A DNA stretch of 64,000 nt from Pseudomonas sp. 10S4 (GCF_034344865.1 NZ_CP133774.1:1984001-2048000), one strand, 5' to 3'; shown: positions 18,154 through 26,451, counted from the first letter of the stretch. Translations and numbers: made by a program. The notes: generated from the sequence alone by a model not told the origin.

Positions 18154-18422
18154 GCGTCAGCCCTCGGCAAAAACAGCGCGTCGTTGATGTCGTCGATCAG
18201 GGCTTTGGCCATCTCGCCCAGGTACAGAGCGGGCCAACTGAAACGCTCGCCGCTGTCGCTCATGGCGGCGTCGAAGTTGAGCTGGTTGGCGTGATGCTGC
18301 AGCAGGGAAACCATCTCCAGTGCGTCTTCGACCGGTACCCCGGCATTGACCCGGAACAATTTCAAGTCGGTGGCATTCACGCGTGTAAATGTGGCGTGAC
18401 CCAGCGTGGTGGAAGTGGTCAT
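18150..18422 (-). CDS. DUF3077-family small protein
   Basis: The protein has 90 residues. Its central segment LKLFRVNAGVPVEDALEMVSLL matches the pattern of Pseudomonas DUF3077 proteins, which recur beside phage and island genes; the role is unknown. It overlaps the primase start by four bases and its own start overlaps the stop of the next upstream gene, so it sits in a tightly coupled replication operon. Confidence 0.75.
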   Translation of the reverse strand: MTTSTTLGHATFTRVNATDLKLFRVNAGVPVEDALEMVSLLQHHANQLNFDAAMSDSGERFSWPALYLGEMAKALIDDINDALFLPRADA

Positions 18423-18703
18423 CGCGCACCGCCTTTCTGCGCCGCAGGGATCGAGGTGGTGTCACCGTGCAAGGCGAGGGTCTTGATCAGACCGAGCGTG
18501 CCGCGTACGTCCCAAAGGACGGCTGCGATCACATGATTGGCGAGACGTGAGGATTCGTTTTCGAAGTGATCTTCGAGCAGCGTCAGCACCGAATCGGCGC
18601 GATCAATGGCGCAGGTGATGGCGTCGATGGGCACGCCGGCTTCTACGGTTGGATTAACGCACAGCAAATCTTCGGGGAGTGAAAAGCTCAGGGCGTTGTT
18701 CAT
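18419..18703 (-). CDS. small hypothetical protein, 94 aa (DUF3077-related context)
   Basis: The start at 18703 gives MNNALSFSLPEDLLCVNPTVEAGVPIDAITCAID. The VEAGVPIDAI stretch echoes the NAGVPVEDAL core of the downstream DUF3077 protein, so the two may be diverged paralogues. The remainder is helical (LTLLEDHFENESSRLANHVIAAVLWDVRG). It overlaps the next gene by ATGA. The same frame is open upstream to 19015 and encodes an Ash-like sequence, so a longer start is possible. Confidence 0.6.
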   Translation of the reverse strand: MNNALSFSLPEDLLCVNPTVEAGVPIDAITCAIDRADSVLTLLEDHFENESSRLANHVIAAVLWDVRGTLGLIKTLALHGDTTSIPAAQKGGAR

Positions 18704-18861
18704 TGGGCACCGCCTGCGGTTTCGAGCGCACGAGCTTTGGCCATGTGGTCGTTGTAGCGGGAGAGGCGTGTAGCGAGGCTGGAATTGGCGTGTAAAGCGG
18801 CGAGAGCCATTGCACGATGGGCAGCGGCGCGAATTTTGAACGGATTGAGGGCGTGTTGCAT
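18700..18861 (-). CDS. very small hypothetical protein, 53 aa
   Basis: The ATG at 18861 has GGAG nine bases upstream, and the stop overlaps the start of the following gene by four bases. The protein is basic and alanine-rich (PFKIRAAAHRAMALAALHANSS), probably helical, with no recognised family. Its place in the coupled operon is the main support. Confidence 0.5.
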   Translation of the reverse strand: MQHALNPFKIRAAAHRAMALAALHANSSLATRLSRYNDHMAKARALETAGGAQ

Positions 18862-18912
18862 TTGTGAAGGCTCCTTGTACTGAGGAACCGCCACCGTCTG
18901 CCGCCAAGCAGA

Positions 18913-19188
18913 TTAGGGTGACGGATTGCGTAGGATTGGCGGACCGGCGTACAAGGAGACCGGCGCACCCGAGGGTGCTCCTACGCAACCCGCCATAACA
19001 CGGGAATGCGGGCACAAAAAAGCGCCTGCAATCGTAATGGGGGCGCTGTTGCGCCTTGTACTGTTTGGACCGCCAAGCCCAATCGCTGAATTTGCAGCGA
19101 CGGCCAGAGAGTAACGCCCGTTTTTTGAAAGTGCAACTGCGTTGATGACTTGCGGAATTTTCAGGTGCGGCATAAATTGTTCGTGCAT
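18913..19188 (-). pseudogene. Ash-like phage protein frame, broken by one base
   Basis: The frame ends GCVGAPSGAPVSLYAGPPIL. Adding one base near 18937-18942 continues it as NPTQSVTLICLAADGG in the frame that runs on toward 18419. The composite motif GAPSGAPVSLYAG...NPxQSVTLICLAADG is what I associate with the Ash family of P4-like phages and Pseudomonas islands. Ash function is not well defined. The frame overlaps the two small operon genes downstream, so part of it is coded in two frames. Confidence 0.5.
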
Positions 19189-19236
19189 GTAGATTTACCT
19201 CAACGCCTCCGGATCGCTCCCGGAGGCGTTTTCGTT

Positions 19237-19542
19237 TCAGACATGGGCTTCCCAGCGCAGGGACAGGAGGGGCAGGAAGCCACCGTCGAGCATGGATCGT
19301 GCGTCTTCGTAGGCTTGAGTTTGCTGGCCTTCATCGACGATCACGGTTCCGGTCTTTTCGCAGTGGAGGGAGAGGGCGCACCAGGTGCCGTCGGCCCAGC
19401 TGAGTACGCTAACGACACGGCCCTGTTTGTCCTGCTGGCTGCGGTAGCTCTCAAGGCGCTGCATGAGGCGGGGCGAAAAGCCAATTCGGCGCAGAATTGA
19501 AAACGGGTGCATCAGAGCGTTGTCGGCGATCTTTCGGCTCAT
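19237..19542 (-). CDS. hypothetical island protein, 101 aa
   Basis: The start at 19542 (MSRKIADNALMHPFSILRRIGFS) follows a strong AGGAGG. The protein has a short basic N-terminus and a beta-rich middle (VVSVLSWADGTWCALSLHCEKTGTVIVDE). No domain is recognised. It overlaps the upstream 202-aa gene by ATGA, so it is translationally coupled to it. Confidence 0.6.
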   Translation of the reverse strand: MSRKIADNALMHPFSILRRIGFSPRLMQRLESYRSQQDKQGRVVSVLSWADGTWCALSLHCEKTGTVIVDEGQQTQAYEDARSMLDGGFLPLLSLRWEAHV

Positions 19543-20147
19543 GCTGCCTCCTGTGCAAATGCAAGCAGCGGCGGCGGTGTTTCGCCTTTGAGCCAAGCCA
19601 GAATCTTGCTGTCCTCGGCGCAGCGGCGGCGGTGTTCGACAACCAGCAAATCACGGCTCTGTGCGAGGCATTCATTCACATACTCGGTCAGATCCGAGGT
19701 CAGGCGCATGCTCTTGTGAAGGCGCTCGGTGGCGGTTTTCTCCAGCGCGAGCTCCTCATCCGTGATGCGTTGCCAGACCGCCGGATCGTTCGCATACCCG
19801 GCCGATTGATCTACCAGCCAGTAGGTGACCCAGTCGGTCATACCTCGCGTTTTCAGCGAGGCGAGGCGGCTTTCGCTCATGGCGAAATAGCCAGTGCCGT
19901 GGACGCACGAAAACTCTCTGCGCAACGCGTTTTTGCGGATCAGTTCGGGCAGTTCCCAAGGATTGGCTTTCAGTGGGAGAACGAGGCCGTCAGGGCTGAA
20001 AAAGAACGCTTCCTGCTCTTCACCGTTCCAGCTCACGCCCGCGATGGTGCGATGACGCCAGTTGATTGCTCCGGCTTGGTAAAGGCGGAATCCGATGCTG
20101 TAGGAGTCGAGTAACGGCCCCTTGAAAGGGCAGTAATTGCGCTTCAT
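19539..20147 (-). CDS. hypothetical island protein, 202 aa
   Basis: No family is recognised. The protein has an aromatic-rich N-terminal half (SWNGEEQEAFFFSPDGLVLPL) and a helical C-terminal half (KTATERLHKSMRLTSDLTEYVNECLA), with no signal or membrane segment. It is coupled on both sides by four-base overlaps, with the AlpA-type regulator upstream and the 101-aa gene downstream, so it belongs to the regulator-led operon. Confidence 0.6.
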   Translation of the reverse strand: MKRNYCPFKGPLLDSYSIGFRLYQAGAINWRHRTIAGVSWNGEEQEAFFFSPDGLVLPLKANPWELPELIRKNALRREFSCVHGTGYFAMSESRLASLKTRGMTDWVTYWLVDQSAGYANDPAVWQRITDEELALEKTATERLHKSMRLTSDLTEYVNECLAQSRDLLVVEHRRRCAEDSKILAWLKGETPPPLLAFAQEAA

Positions 20148-20470
20148 GCGGCCACCTGGTCGCGGGCTTCAATACGACTTTTGACCCAGCTCTGCACTTC
20201 AGAAAAAACCCAGGCAACCGGTGCACCACGTGCGTTGCTGTTGCTCAGTTTGACGGGCAACGGGAAACCACTTTCAGGGCACTGCATCAGTTTGTAGATC
20301 GTCGAGCGCTTAAGTCCCGTAGCGATCTCAAGACGCGGCATTCTGATGAGGGTGGTGGCGGGGTCAAATGGAGTGGCTAAGTCAGGTACGGCGGAAGTGG
20401 AGTCGAAGGGGCTGGCAAGACTTGAGAAGGTTGGAGCGGGCAGGTGGGCGAAGTTCTTGGTCATTGGCAT
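20144..20470 (-). CDS. AlpA-family transcriptional regulator
   Basis: The 108-residue protein has a ~40-residue unstructured N-terminus and then a winged-helix/MerR-like DNA-binding core (IRMPRLEIATGLKRSTIYKLM...GFPLPVKLS), followed by AVAWVFSEVQSWVKSR. This is the arrangement of AlpA-type excisionases/regulators of P4-like elements. These proteins activate excision or expression of the element. It is the first gene of the leftward operon; the palindrome TGAAATTTCA at 20544-20553 lies about 75 bp upstream. Confidence 0.85.
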   Translation of the reverse strand: MPMTKNFAHLPAPTFSSLASPFDSTSAVPDLATPFDPATTLIRMPRLEIATGLKRSTIYKLMQCPESGFPLPVKLSNSNARGAPVAWVFSEVQSWVKSRIEARDQVAA

Positions 20471-20543
20471 TGCTCTCGATTGGTTTGGACTGACGAGAGC
20501 AATGGTCTAGAGATTGAGCGGCGGTGAGCAGTTAACTTCCAAT

Positions 20544-20553
20544 TGAAATTTCA
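20544..20553. promoter_or_regulatory. palindrome TGAAATTTCA upstream of the alpA-type gene
   Basis: A 10-bp perfect palindrome between the alpA-type gene and the gene at 20557-21396, overlapping the end of the latter by none. The same 10-mer occurs at 7210-7219 in the other gene-free control region of the island, suggesting a shared regulator. Confidence 0.4.
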
Positions 20554-20556
20554 GGT

Positions 20557-21396
20557 TTACACCACGAAGTTGCGTTTGAGAATCGCCTCTACGCTTTTAC
20601 GCGTCAGCGCCTTTTCGGTTTCGAGGGCGACCCACTCGGGGCGCTGTTTGGGAGGTTTAGCGACCTCACGTTTCAGCCAAGCGTGCACCGCCGTTTTGAC
20701 ATTTCGTTCCGACATGCCTTTTGCCAAATAGTGCTCCCCTTGCTTAACGATTGCGGCGTCTCGGGCACTGGTGTCCTTGCTACGCTCCATCGCACTGATG
20801 ATGCCGCCTTTGCTGCGGATGGCGCGCCTGATCGCCAGATCAGCGACGGGCGTCAGTTCATCATCAATTAAGCAGGGTAGGGCGGTGATCGGCTCCAAAT
20901 GAAAGACATACTCATCGAGTGCCTGGGTACGCTCATCCGTATTGACCTGCGACTCCACGAATTGGCAGTAAAGTTCCCATGGCCAATCGGTCGAAGGCAC
21001 CGCGATATGCAACCAGACTGCTTTATCGGCGGCGTGCATCCAGTCGTTAAGAACTCCCAATGCTTTGACTGCGCAGGCCATGATGTAGGCAGCATGCGCC
21101 TCGCGATCCGAAGCCGAGTTGCAGTTGCTGTACTGACGAACCCAATGCGCGAGGCGCGCTCTGTGGTCGGTGGACGCATACTGGTAAATGGTCTCCTCAT
21201 GCACGGTGGTCTTGATGCACATGCTGCTGAGGTCGCTATTTATGCCGCCATTCTGGATGCGCAGACAACACTGATCGATCAAGTAACACACGTCAGTGAG
21301 CTGTTCACGGCAGAGCTCGTAGAGCGGTTGAGCGGAGAGATACGCGATCAAGCCAGACGTCAGCGCCGTACGGGAAGCGATTTGGTGGTCAGTCAT
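20557..21396 (-). CDS. hypothetical island protein, 279 aa
   Basis: No family is recognised. It is helical, with many Cys and His residues in the N-terminal half (LYELCREQLTDVCYLIDQCCLRI) and a basic C-terminus (NVKTAVHAWLKREVAKPPKQRPEW...LTRKSVEAILKRNF) that could touch nucleic acid. It starts next to the right-hand iteron array and reads toward the alpA-type gene. I see no enzymatic motif. Confidence 0.6.
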   Translation of the reverse strand: MTDHQIASRTALTSGLIAYLSAQPLYELCREQLTDVCYLIDQCCLRIQNGGINSDLSSMCIKTTVHEETIYQYASTDHRARLAHWVRQYSNCNSASDREAHAAYIMACAVKALGVLNDWMHAADKAVWLHIAVPSTDWPWELYCQFVESQVNTDERTQALDEYVFHLEPITALPCLIDDELTPVADLAIRRAIRSKGGIISAMERSKDTSARDAAIVKQGEHYLAKGMSERNVKTAVHAWLKREVAKPPKQRPEWVALETEKALTRKSVEAILKRNFVV

Positions 21397-21526
21397 CGCT
21401 AAGTATCTCTAGCATCGTGTAATGCTCGATCCCACGCCCTATGTTTTGCAGGCGTAACCAGCGAGAGTCGCGCTTTAGTCGCGAGCGCCGAACGTCGGCC
21501 TGCAGCAAGTGAGGGCTTGTTCTGGC

Positions 21527-21648
21527 GTTACACAGTAAGTCGGCGTTACACGGAAAATGTTGGATGTCGCAAGAACGTGTTACAGGAAAAAAAGCCAACG
21601 AATTCAGTCGGTTGGAAAGTTGTGTTACACGAGTAACACGCGTTACAC
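21527..21648. repeat. iteron array 4 (right): mirrored GTTACAC array, candidate crr/ori
   Basis: Copies begin at 21527, 21545 and 21579 (last base variant), followed by a triplet at 21624, 21633 and 21642 in exact 9-bp steps. Read on the opposite strand, the order and spacings (9, 9, ~45, ~34, 18) reproduce array 3 (9, 9, 47, 32, 18). It occupies the gap between the integrase gene and the 279-aa gene. Confidence 0.6.
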
Positions 21649-21678
21649 CGCTTTTGGAGGAGGGATGGATAAGAACTC

Positions 21679-22914
21679 TCATATCACCTTTCCAAATTGA
21701 CCTTGCACCACGTTGCCAGTGGCTAGTTCATCGAGGTGATCTGCATACCATTGCATCATGACTTTGCGCTGAGGCAGGTACACCGCTTTGTTATACACCC
21801 CAGCAATTCCCTCTTTTACATGAGAAAGCTGGGCCTCAATGTGGTTCTCGTCAAAGCCCTGTTCATTAAGGATCGTGCTCGCGATATGGCGGAAGCCATG
21901 GCCTGTTTGCCGGCCCGCGTATCCCAGTCTGCGCAGCGCCATCAGAAAGACGGTATTGCTACGGGGGATGGTTCGGTCTTTTCTGCCAGGGAAGAGAAGG
22001 GGGTATGCCCCTGTTAGCGTGCGCAGCTCCGTTATCGCTTCAATGGCCTGGCGAGATAGAGGCACTACATGCTCGCGCCGACGCTTCATTCGCTCGGCTG
22101 GAATCGTCCATAGCTTTTTGTTGAGGTCGATCTCTGACCAGCGTGCTTCTCGAATCTCACTCGGGCGTGCCGCTAATAAGGCCAGCAACTGAAGACCTAG
22201 ACGGACGTCCTTCGCGTGAGGGTAAGAGTTGATGGCGCGAAGTAATGCAGGCAACTCTTCTATTGATACGTGTGCATAATTTTCAGCACTGCGCGTCTGT
22301 AGAAATTTATTGAGGCCTTCAAGGGGGTTGTGGATCGCTCGACCTGTCACGCGTGCCAAGTCATAGATCTCTTTGCAGAAAGCCCGAACTCTGCCCATTT
22401 GCTCAATGATCCCTTTCTGCTCCATGCCGCGCAGAAACTCCATCCATTCAAGGGGCAGTATTTCTGTGTAGATGCGTTTGCCGAAAACGGGGAATACGTG
22501 AAGCTCCAGGGCTCCAAGGACTCGACGGGACGTGCCGGCTTCCCAGCTTGAGCGCCTAGCCTCAAACCATTCGCGGCCTAATGCTTCGAAAGTGTTGTTG
22601 GCAGCCACTCGGTCAGCAATCTTACGAGCCTGCTTACTGACTAAAGGATTTTTACCAGTCGATGCGTCATCCCGCAGTTGCGCCGCCTTCTGCCTGGCTA
22701 GCGAACCACTGATTTCGGGGTAACCGCCTAGGCCCAGCCAGGACCATTTCCCATCTGGTTTTTTGTAGCGCAACTCCCACGACTTCTGCCCATTTGCCTT
22801 CACCCGAAAATACAAGCCGTTGCCGTCTTGCTCCCGGTACGTCGTATTCTCCGGCTCCAATCCTGCGAGAGTAGTGTCGGCCAGTGGGCGGCGTTTGATT
22901 TCAGTACGCTTCAC
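21679..22914 (-). CDS. int: tyrosine-type site-specific integrase (P4 family)
   Basis: The 411-residue integrase has an N-terminal arm-binding/DUF4102 region (GLYFRVKANGQKSWELRYKKP). A core-binding domain follows, then a catalytic domain with LLALLAARPSEIREARWSEIDL (first Arg), GHGFRHIAST (H-x-x-R) and HVKEGIAGVYNKAVYL (nucleophile Tyr). It recombines the element with the 3' end of tRNA-Arg. The gene lies 168 bp from the tRNA and reads away from it, the usual arrangement. GGCATACAC repeats on its upstream side are probably its arm sites. Confidence 0.95.
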   Translation of the reverse strand: MKRTEIKRRPLADTTLAGLEPENTTYREQDGNGLYFRVKANGQKSWELRYKKPDGKWSWLGLGGYPEISGSLARQKAAQLRDDASTGKNPLVSKQARKIADRVAANNTFEALGREWFEARRSSWEAGTSRRVLGALELHVFPVFGKRIYTEILPLEWMEFLRGMEQKGIIEQMGRVRAFCKEIYDLARVTGRAIHNPLEGLNKFLQTRSAENYAHVSIEELPALLRAINSYPHAKDVRLGLQLLALLAARPSEIREARWSEIDLNKKLWTIPAERMKRRREHVVPLSRQAIEAITELRTLTGAYPLLFPGRKDRTIPRSNTVFLMALRRLGYAGRQTGHGFRHIASTILNEQGFDENHIEAQLSHVKEGIAGVYNKAVYLPQRKVMMQWYADHLDELATGNVVQGQFGKVI

Positions 22915-22916
22915 TG

Positions 22917-22969
22917 CGTGTATGCCTCCAGTTCAATGAATCTCAAAGCATACACGTGGGCATACACGG
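22917..22969. repeat. GGCATACAC repeats, right end (candidate integrase arm sites)
   Basis: An inverted copy at 22917-22927 and a direct pair at 22948-22969 lie between the integrase start and the tRNA. The pair matches the left-end pair at 5647-5668 in orientation and spacing. Confidence 0.55.
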
Positions 22970-23013
22970 CGTGAAGTTATAGGGGTAGACAGGGATGGAT
23001 AGCCAGAAACAAG

Positions 23014-23036
23014 AAAGCCCGCACAGGGCGGGCTTC
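23014..23036 (-). terminator. terminator downstream of tRNA-Arg
   Basis: AAGCCCGC and GCGGGCTT pair around a short loop about 50 bp from the tRNA 3' end. On the minus strand the stem is followed by a T-rich tract, so it would end the tRNA transcript. It belongs to the element side of the junction. Confidence 0.7.
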
Positions 23037-23081
23037 TTGGGGTGTTTCGTAGACTGTCTGAGACAGGTCTAGACTGCTATA

Positions 23082-23158
23082 TGGTGCACCAGGCGGGATT
23101 CGAACCCACGACCACTGCCTTCGGAGGGCAGTACTCTATCCAGCTGAGCTACTGGTGC
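23082..23158 (-). tRNA. tRNA-Arg (CCG anticodon)
   Basis: A full cloverleaf of 77 nt can be drawn on the minus strand: acceptor GCACCAG pairs with CTGGTGC, the D-arm holds AGCTCAGCTGGATAGAG, the anticodon stem CTGCC/GGCAG carries loop CTCCGAA (anticodon CCG), the T-loop is TTCGAAT, and CCA is encoded. It is the integration target; its 3' end is kept intact by the island. Confidence 0.96.
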
Positions 23159-23507
23159 AAGCGGGCGCCATGATACTCATATGCGTTGCGGGCGTCCATG
23201 CTGCTGAATAGCCTGTGTTTTTCTATCCTGTAACACCCGTTTGCTACGTTGATCAGAAAAAATAGGCAAATGCGCCGTTTTCGTTCTTTTTTTCGAACGC
23301 CCTATTGTCCTTTTCCGGCATTGATCCTAGGATTCGTTCGAGATTTCAAACGCTCTTGTCTGGGTGCTGAACCGCACGAGTTTTAATCAGTGCGCTATTT
23401 ATGTGCTTCAGCCCGGTGAATGATTTCCCTGACGGCAGCCTTTGAGGCGCCTTTCTACAATCATAATTCGCTCCGCGCTGGTCGCGGTGCTGTTAAGGAA
23501 AGCCGAC
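23159..23507. promoter_or_regulatory. gabD upstream region
   Basis: No gene is seen in 349 bp. It should contain the promoters of the leftward tRNA and the rightward gabD. CGTTC and GAACG face each other across a T-rich centre at 23282-23299, a possible operator. No clear sigma-54 or sigma-70 consensus was found by eye. Confidence 0.35.
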
Positions 23508-24951
23508 ATGCAGCTTAAAGACACCCAGTTGTTCCGCCAGCAAGCCTTTATCGATGGCGCTTGGGTCGATGCGGACAACGGTCAGACGATCAAGGTCAAT
23601 AACCCGGCAACAGGCGAAATTCTGGGCACCGTGCCGAAGATGGGCGCTGCCGAAACCCGCCGTGCGATCGAAGCCGCTGACAAAGCGCTGCCGGCCTGGC
23701 GTGCACTGACCGCCAAGGACCGTGCGAACAAGCTGCGTCGCTGGTTCGAACTGATCATCGAGAACCAGGACGACCTGGCTCGCCTGATGACCCTCGAGCA
23801 AGGCAAGCCATTGGCCGAAGCCAAGGGCGAAATTGTTTACGCCGCTTCCTTTATCGAGTGGTTCGCCGAAGAAGCCAAGCGCATCTACGGTGACGTGATT
23901 CCGGGTCACCAGCCAGACAAGCGCTTGATCGTGATCAAGCAGCCAATCGGCGTGACCGCTGCAATCACCCCGTGGAACTTCCCGGCTCGCGATGATCACC
24001 CGTAAAGCCGGCCCGGCCCTGGCCGCCGGTTGCACCATGGTGCTCAAGCCTGCTTCGCAAACTCCGTTCTCCGCATTCGCACTGGCTGAGCTGGCTCAGC
24101 GTGCCGGTATTCCGGCCGGTGTGTTCAGCGTTGTTTCCGGCAGTGCCGGTGACATCGGCAGCGAGCTGACCAGCAACCCGATCGTGCGCAAATTGTCCTT
24201 CACTGGCTCGACCGAAATCGGTCGTCAGTTGATGGCGGAATGCGCCAAGGACATCAAGAAAGTCTCCCTGGAATTGGGCGGCAACGCGCCGTTCATCGTG
24301 TTTGACGACGCGGACCTGGATAAGGCCGTCGAAGGCGCGATCATTTCCAAGTACCGCAACAACGGCCAGACCTGCGTCTGCGCCAACCGTCTGTACATTC
24401 AGGATTCGGTCTACGACGCGTTCGCCGAGAAGCTGAAAGTGGCTGTGGCCAAACTCAAGATCGGCAACGGTCTGGAAGAAGGCACCACCACTGGCCCGCT
24501 GATCGACGAAAAAGCCGTGGCCAAGGTTCAAGAACACATTGCTGACGCGATCAGCAAAGGCGCAACCGTTCTGGCCGGTGGCAAGGTCATGGAAGGCAAC
24601 TTCTTCGAACCGACCATTCTGGTCAACGTGCCGAAGAACGCTGCCGTGGCCAAGGAAGAAACCTTCGGCCCATTGGCGCCGCTGTTCCGCTTCAAGGACG
24701 AAGCCGAAGTGATCGCGATGTCCAACGACACCGAGTTCGGTCTGGCCTCGTACTTCTATGCCCGTGACCTGGGCCGTGTGTTCCGTGTGGCTGAAGCCCT
24801 GGAATACGGCATGGTCGGCGTCAACACCGGGTTGATCTCCAACGAAGTCGCGCCGTTCGGCGGCATCAAGGCGTCGGGCCTGGGCCGTGAAGGCTCCAAG
24901 TACGGCATCGAAGATTACCTGGAAATCAAATACCTCTGCCTGGGCATCTAA
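23508..24951 (+). pseudogene. gabD: NAD(P)-dependent succinate-semialdehyde dehydrogenase, one-base frameshift
   Basis: GabD oxidises succinate semialdehyde to succinate, completing 4-aminobutyrate breakdown. The start at 23508 (MQLKDTQLF) follows AAGGAAAG. Motifs include ITPWNFP, the catalytic glutamate in LELGGNAPF and the cysteine in NNGQTCVCANR. The frame breaks after NFPA because an extra C at 23988 turns the expected GCT GCG ATG into GCT CGC GAT; removing it gives a normal protein of about 480 residues. With an otherwise perfect sequence, a sequencing error is more likely than gene loss. gabT follows 200 bp downstream. Confidence 0.95.
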
Positions 24952-25150
24952 GCTCTTAATAGATAAGCGCCGGCAAGGCATTGCTTCAAGCGGAAAGGGC
25001 ACGAGAGCGCTGTCCCTTTCTGCGCTTCAAATGGAATTTTCTCTGTGGCCGGGAAAGCTGTGGCAGTCGATCATCGCATGCTGCCGTAGTTGCCTCCCCG
25101 CCGCATTTTCCTTGAACCACGCCGCCCGATGAGCGGTGAATGAGGACTTT

Positions 25151-26428
25151 ATGAGCAAGACAAACGCATCCCTGATGAAACGCCGCGAAGCCGCTGTACC
25201 ACGCGGTGTTGGCCAGATTCACCCGATCTTCGCCGAATCCGCGAAGAACGCCACCGTGACCGACGTTGAAGGTCGCGAGTTCATCGACTTCGCCGGCGGT
25301 ATCGCCGTGCTGAACACCGGTCACCTGCACCCGAAAATCATCGCCGCCGTGACCGCGCAGCTGAACAAGCTTACTCACACCTGCTTCCAGGTGCTGGCTT
25401 ACGAGCCGTACGTAGAACTGTGCGAAAAAATCAACGCCAAGGTGCCAGGTGATTTCGCCAAGAAAACCCTGCTGGTGACCACCGGTTCCGAAGCTGTAGA
25501 GAACGCCGTGAAAATCGCCCGTGCCGCCACTGGCCGTGCTGGCGTGATCGCGTTCACCGGCGCTTACCACGGCCGTACCATGATGACCCTGGGTCTGACC
25601 GGTAAAGTCGTGCCTTACTCGGCCGGCATGGGCCTGATGCCAGGCGGCATCTTCCGCGCGCTGTACCCGAATGAACTGCACGGTGTGAGCGTCGACGATT
25701 CGATCGCCAGCATCGAACGCATCTTCAAGAACGACGCCGAGCCGCGTGACATCGCTGCCATCATCATCGAGCCGGTTCAGGGCGAAGGCGGTTTCTACGT
25801 CGCGCCTAAAGCGTTCATGAAGCGTCTGCGTGAATTGTGCGACCAGCACGGCATTCTGTTGATCGCTGACGAAGTGCAAACCGGCGCTGGCCGTACCGGC
25901 ACTTTCTTCGCCATGGAACAGATGGGCGTATCCGCCGACCTGACCACCTTCGCCAAATCCATCGCTGGCGGCTTCCCGTTGGCCGGTGTGTGCGGCAAGG
26001 CTGAATACATGGACGCCATTGCTCCAGGCGGCCTGGGCGGCACCTACGCGGGTAGCCCGATCGCTTGCGCCGCGGCCCTGGCCGTGATGGAAGTGTTCGA
26101 AGAAGAACACCTGCTGGATCGCTGCAAAGCGGTTGGCGAGCGTCTGGTGACTGGCCTCAAAGCCATCCAGGCCAAGTACCCGGTGATCGGCGAAGTCCGT
26201 GCCCTGGGCGCGATGATCGCGGTTGAGCTGTTTGTCGACGGCGACAGCCACAAGCCGAACGCGCCTGCAGTGGCAGCGGTTGTGGCCAAGGCGCGCGACA
26301 AGGGCCTGATCCTGCTGTCCTGCGGCACCTACGGCAACGTTCTGCGCGTCCTGGTACCGCTGACTTCGCCGGACGAGCAACTGGACAAAGGCCTGGCGAT
26401 CATCGAAGAGTGTTTCTCTGAGCTCTGA
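25151..26428 (+). CDS. gabT: 4-aminobutyrate-2-oxoglutarate aminotransferase
   Basis: The 425-residue class III PLP aminotransferase moves the amino group of 4-aminobutyrate to 2-oxoglutarate, forming succinate semialdehyde for GabD. It shows the cofactor-binding TGSEAVENAVKIAR, AYHGRT, the aspartate in LLIADEVQTGAGRTG and the Schiff-base lysine in TFAKSIAGGFP. The start at 25151 (MSKTNASLMKRR) has GAGGA upstream; a longer frame from GTG 25136 is less likely. A strong terminator follows at 26452. Confidence 0.97.
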   Translation: MSKTNASLMKRREAAVPRGVGQIHPIFAESAKNATVTDVEGREFIDFAGGIAVLNTGHLHPKIIAAVTAQLNKLTHTCFQVLAYEPYVELCEKINAKVPGDFAKKTLLVTTGSEAVENAVKIARAATGRAGVIAFTGAYHGRTMMTLGLTGKVVPYSAGMGLMPGGIFRALYPNELHGVSVDDSIASIERIFKNDAEPRDIAAIIIEPVQGEGGFYVAPKAFMKRLRELCDQHGILLIADEVQTGAGRTGTFFAMEQMGVSADLTTFAKSIAGGFPLAGVCGKAEYMDAIAPGGLGGTYAGSPIACAAALAVMEVFEEEHLLDRCKAVGERLVTGLKAIQAKYPVIGEVRALGAMIAVELFVDGDSHKPNAPAVAAVVAKARDKGLILLSCGTYGNVLRVLVPLTSPDEQLDKGLAIIEECFSEL

Positions 26429-26451
26429 TCGCCAAGTGTGACCTGATCGAC

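Larger units (their letters stand above)
5571..23081. mobile_element. P4-like integrative element in tRNA-Arg(CCG), about 17.5 kb
   Basis: The right end is the 3' CCA of tRNA-Arg (minus strand) with a tyrosine integrase next to it. The left end is a partial copy of the tRNA 3' end at 5571. Inside are an AlpA-type regulator, a leftward operon of small genes, an Ash-like frame, a large primase/helicase, an MvaT-like protein, and a rightward cargo operon matching the Detocs defence system. There are no capsid, tail or sid-like genes, so it is either a satellite that borrows virions or an integrative element moving otherwise. Phage-inducible transfer is not shown by the sequence. Confidence 0.85.

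Noticed and set aside
21389..21682. 97-codon leftward frame containing VTRVTRVT
   Set aside because: The repeated residues are simply the translation of the 9-bp iteron triplet; there is no ribosome binding site and the frame lies over a control region.
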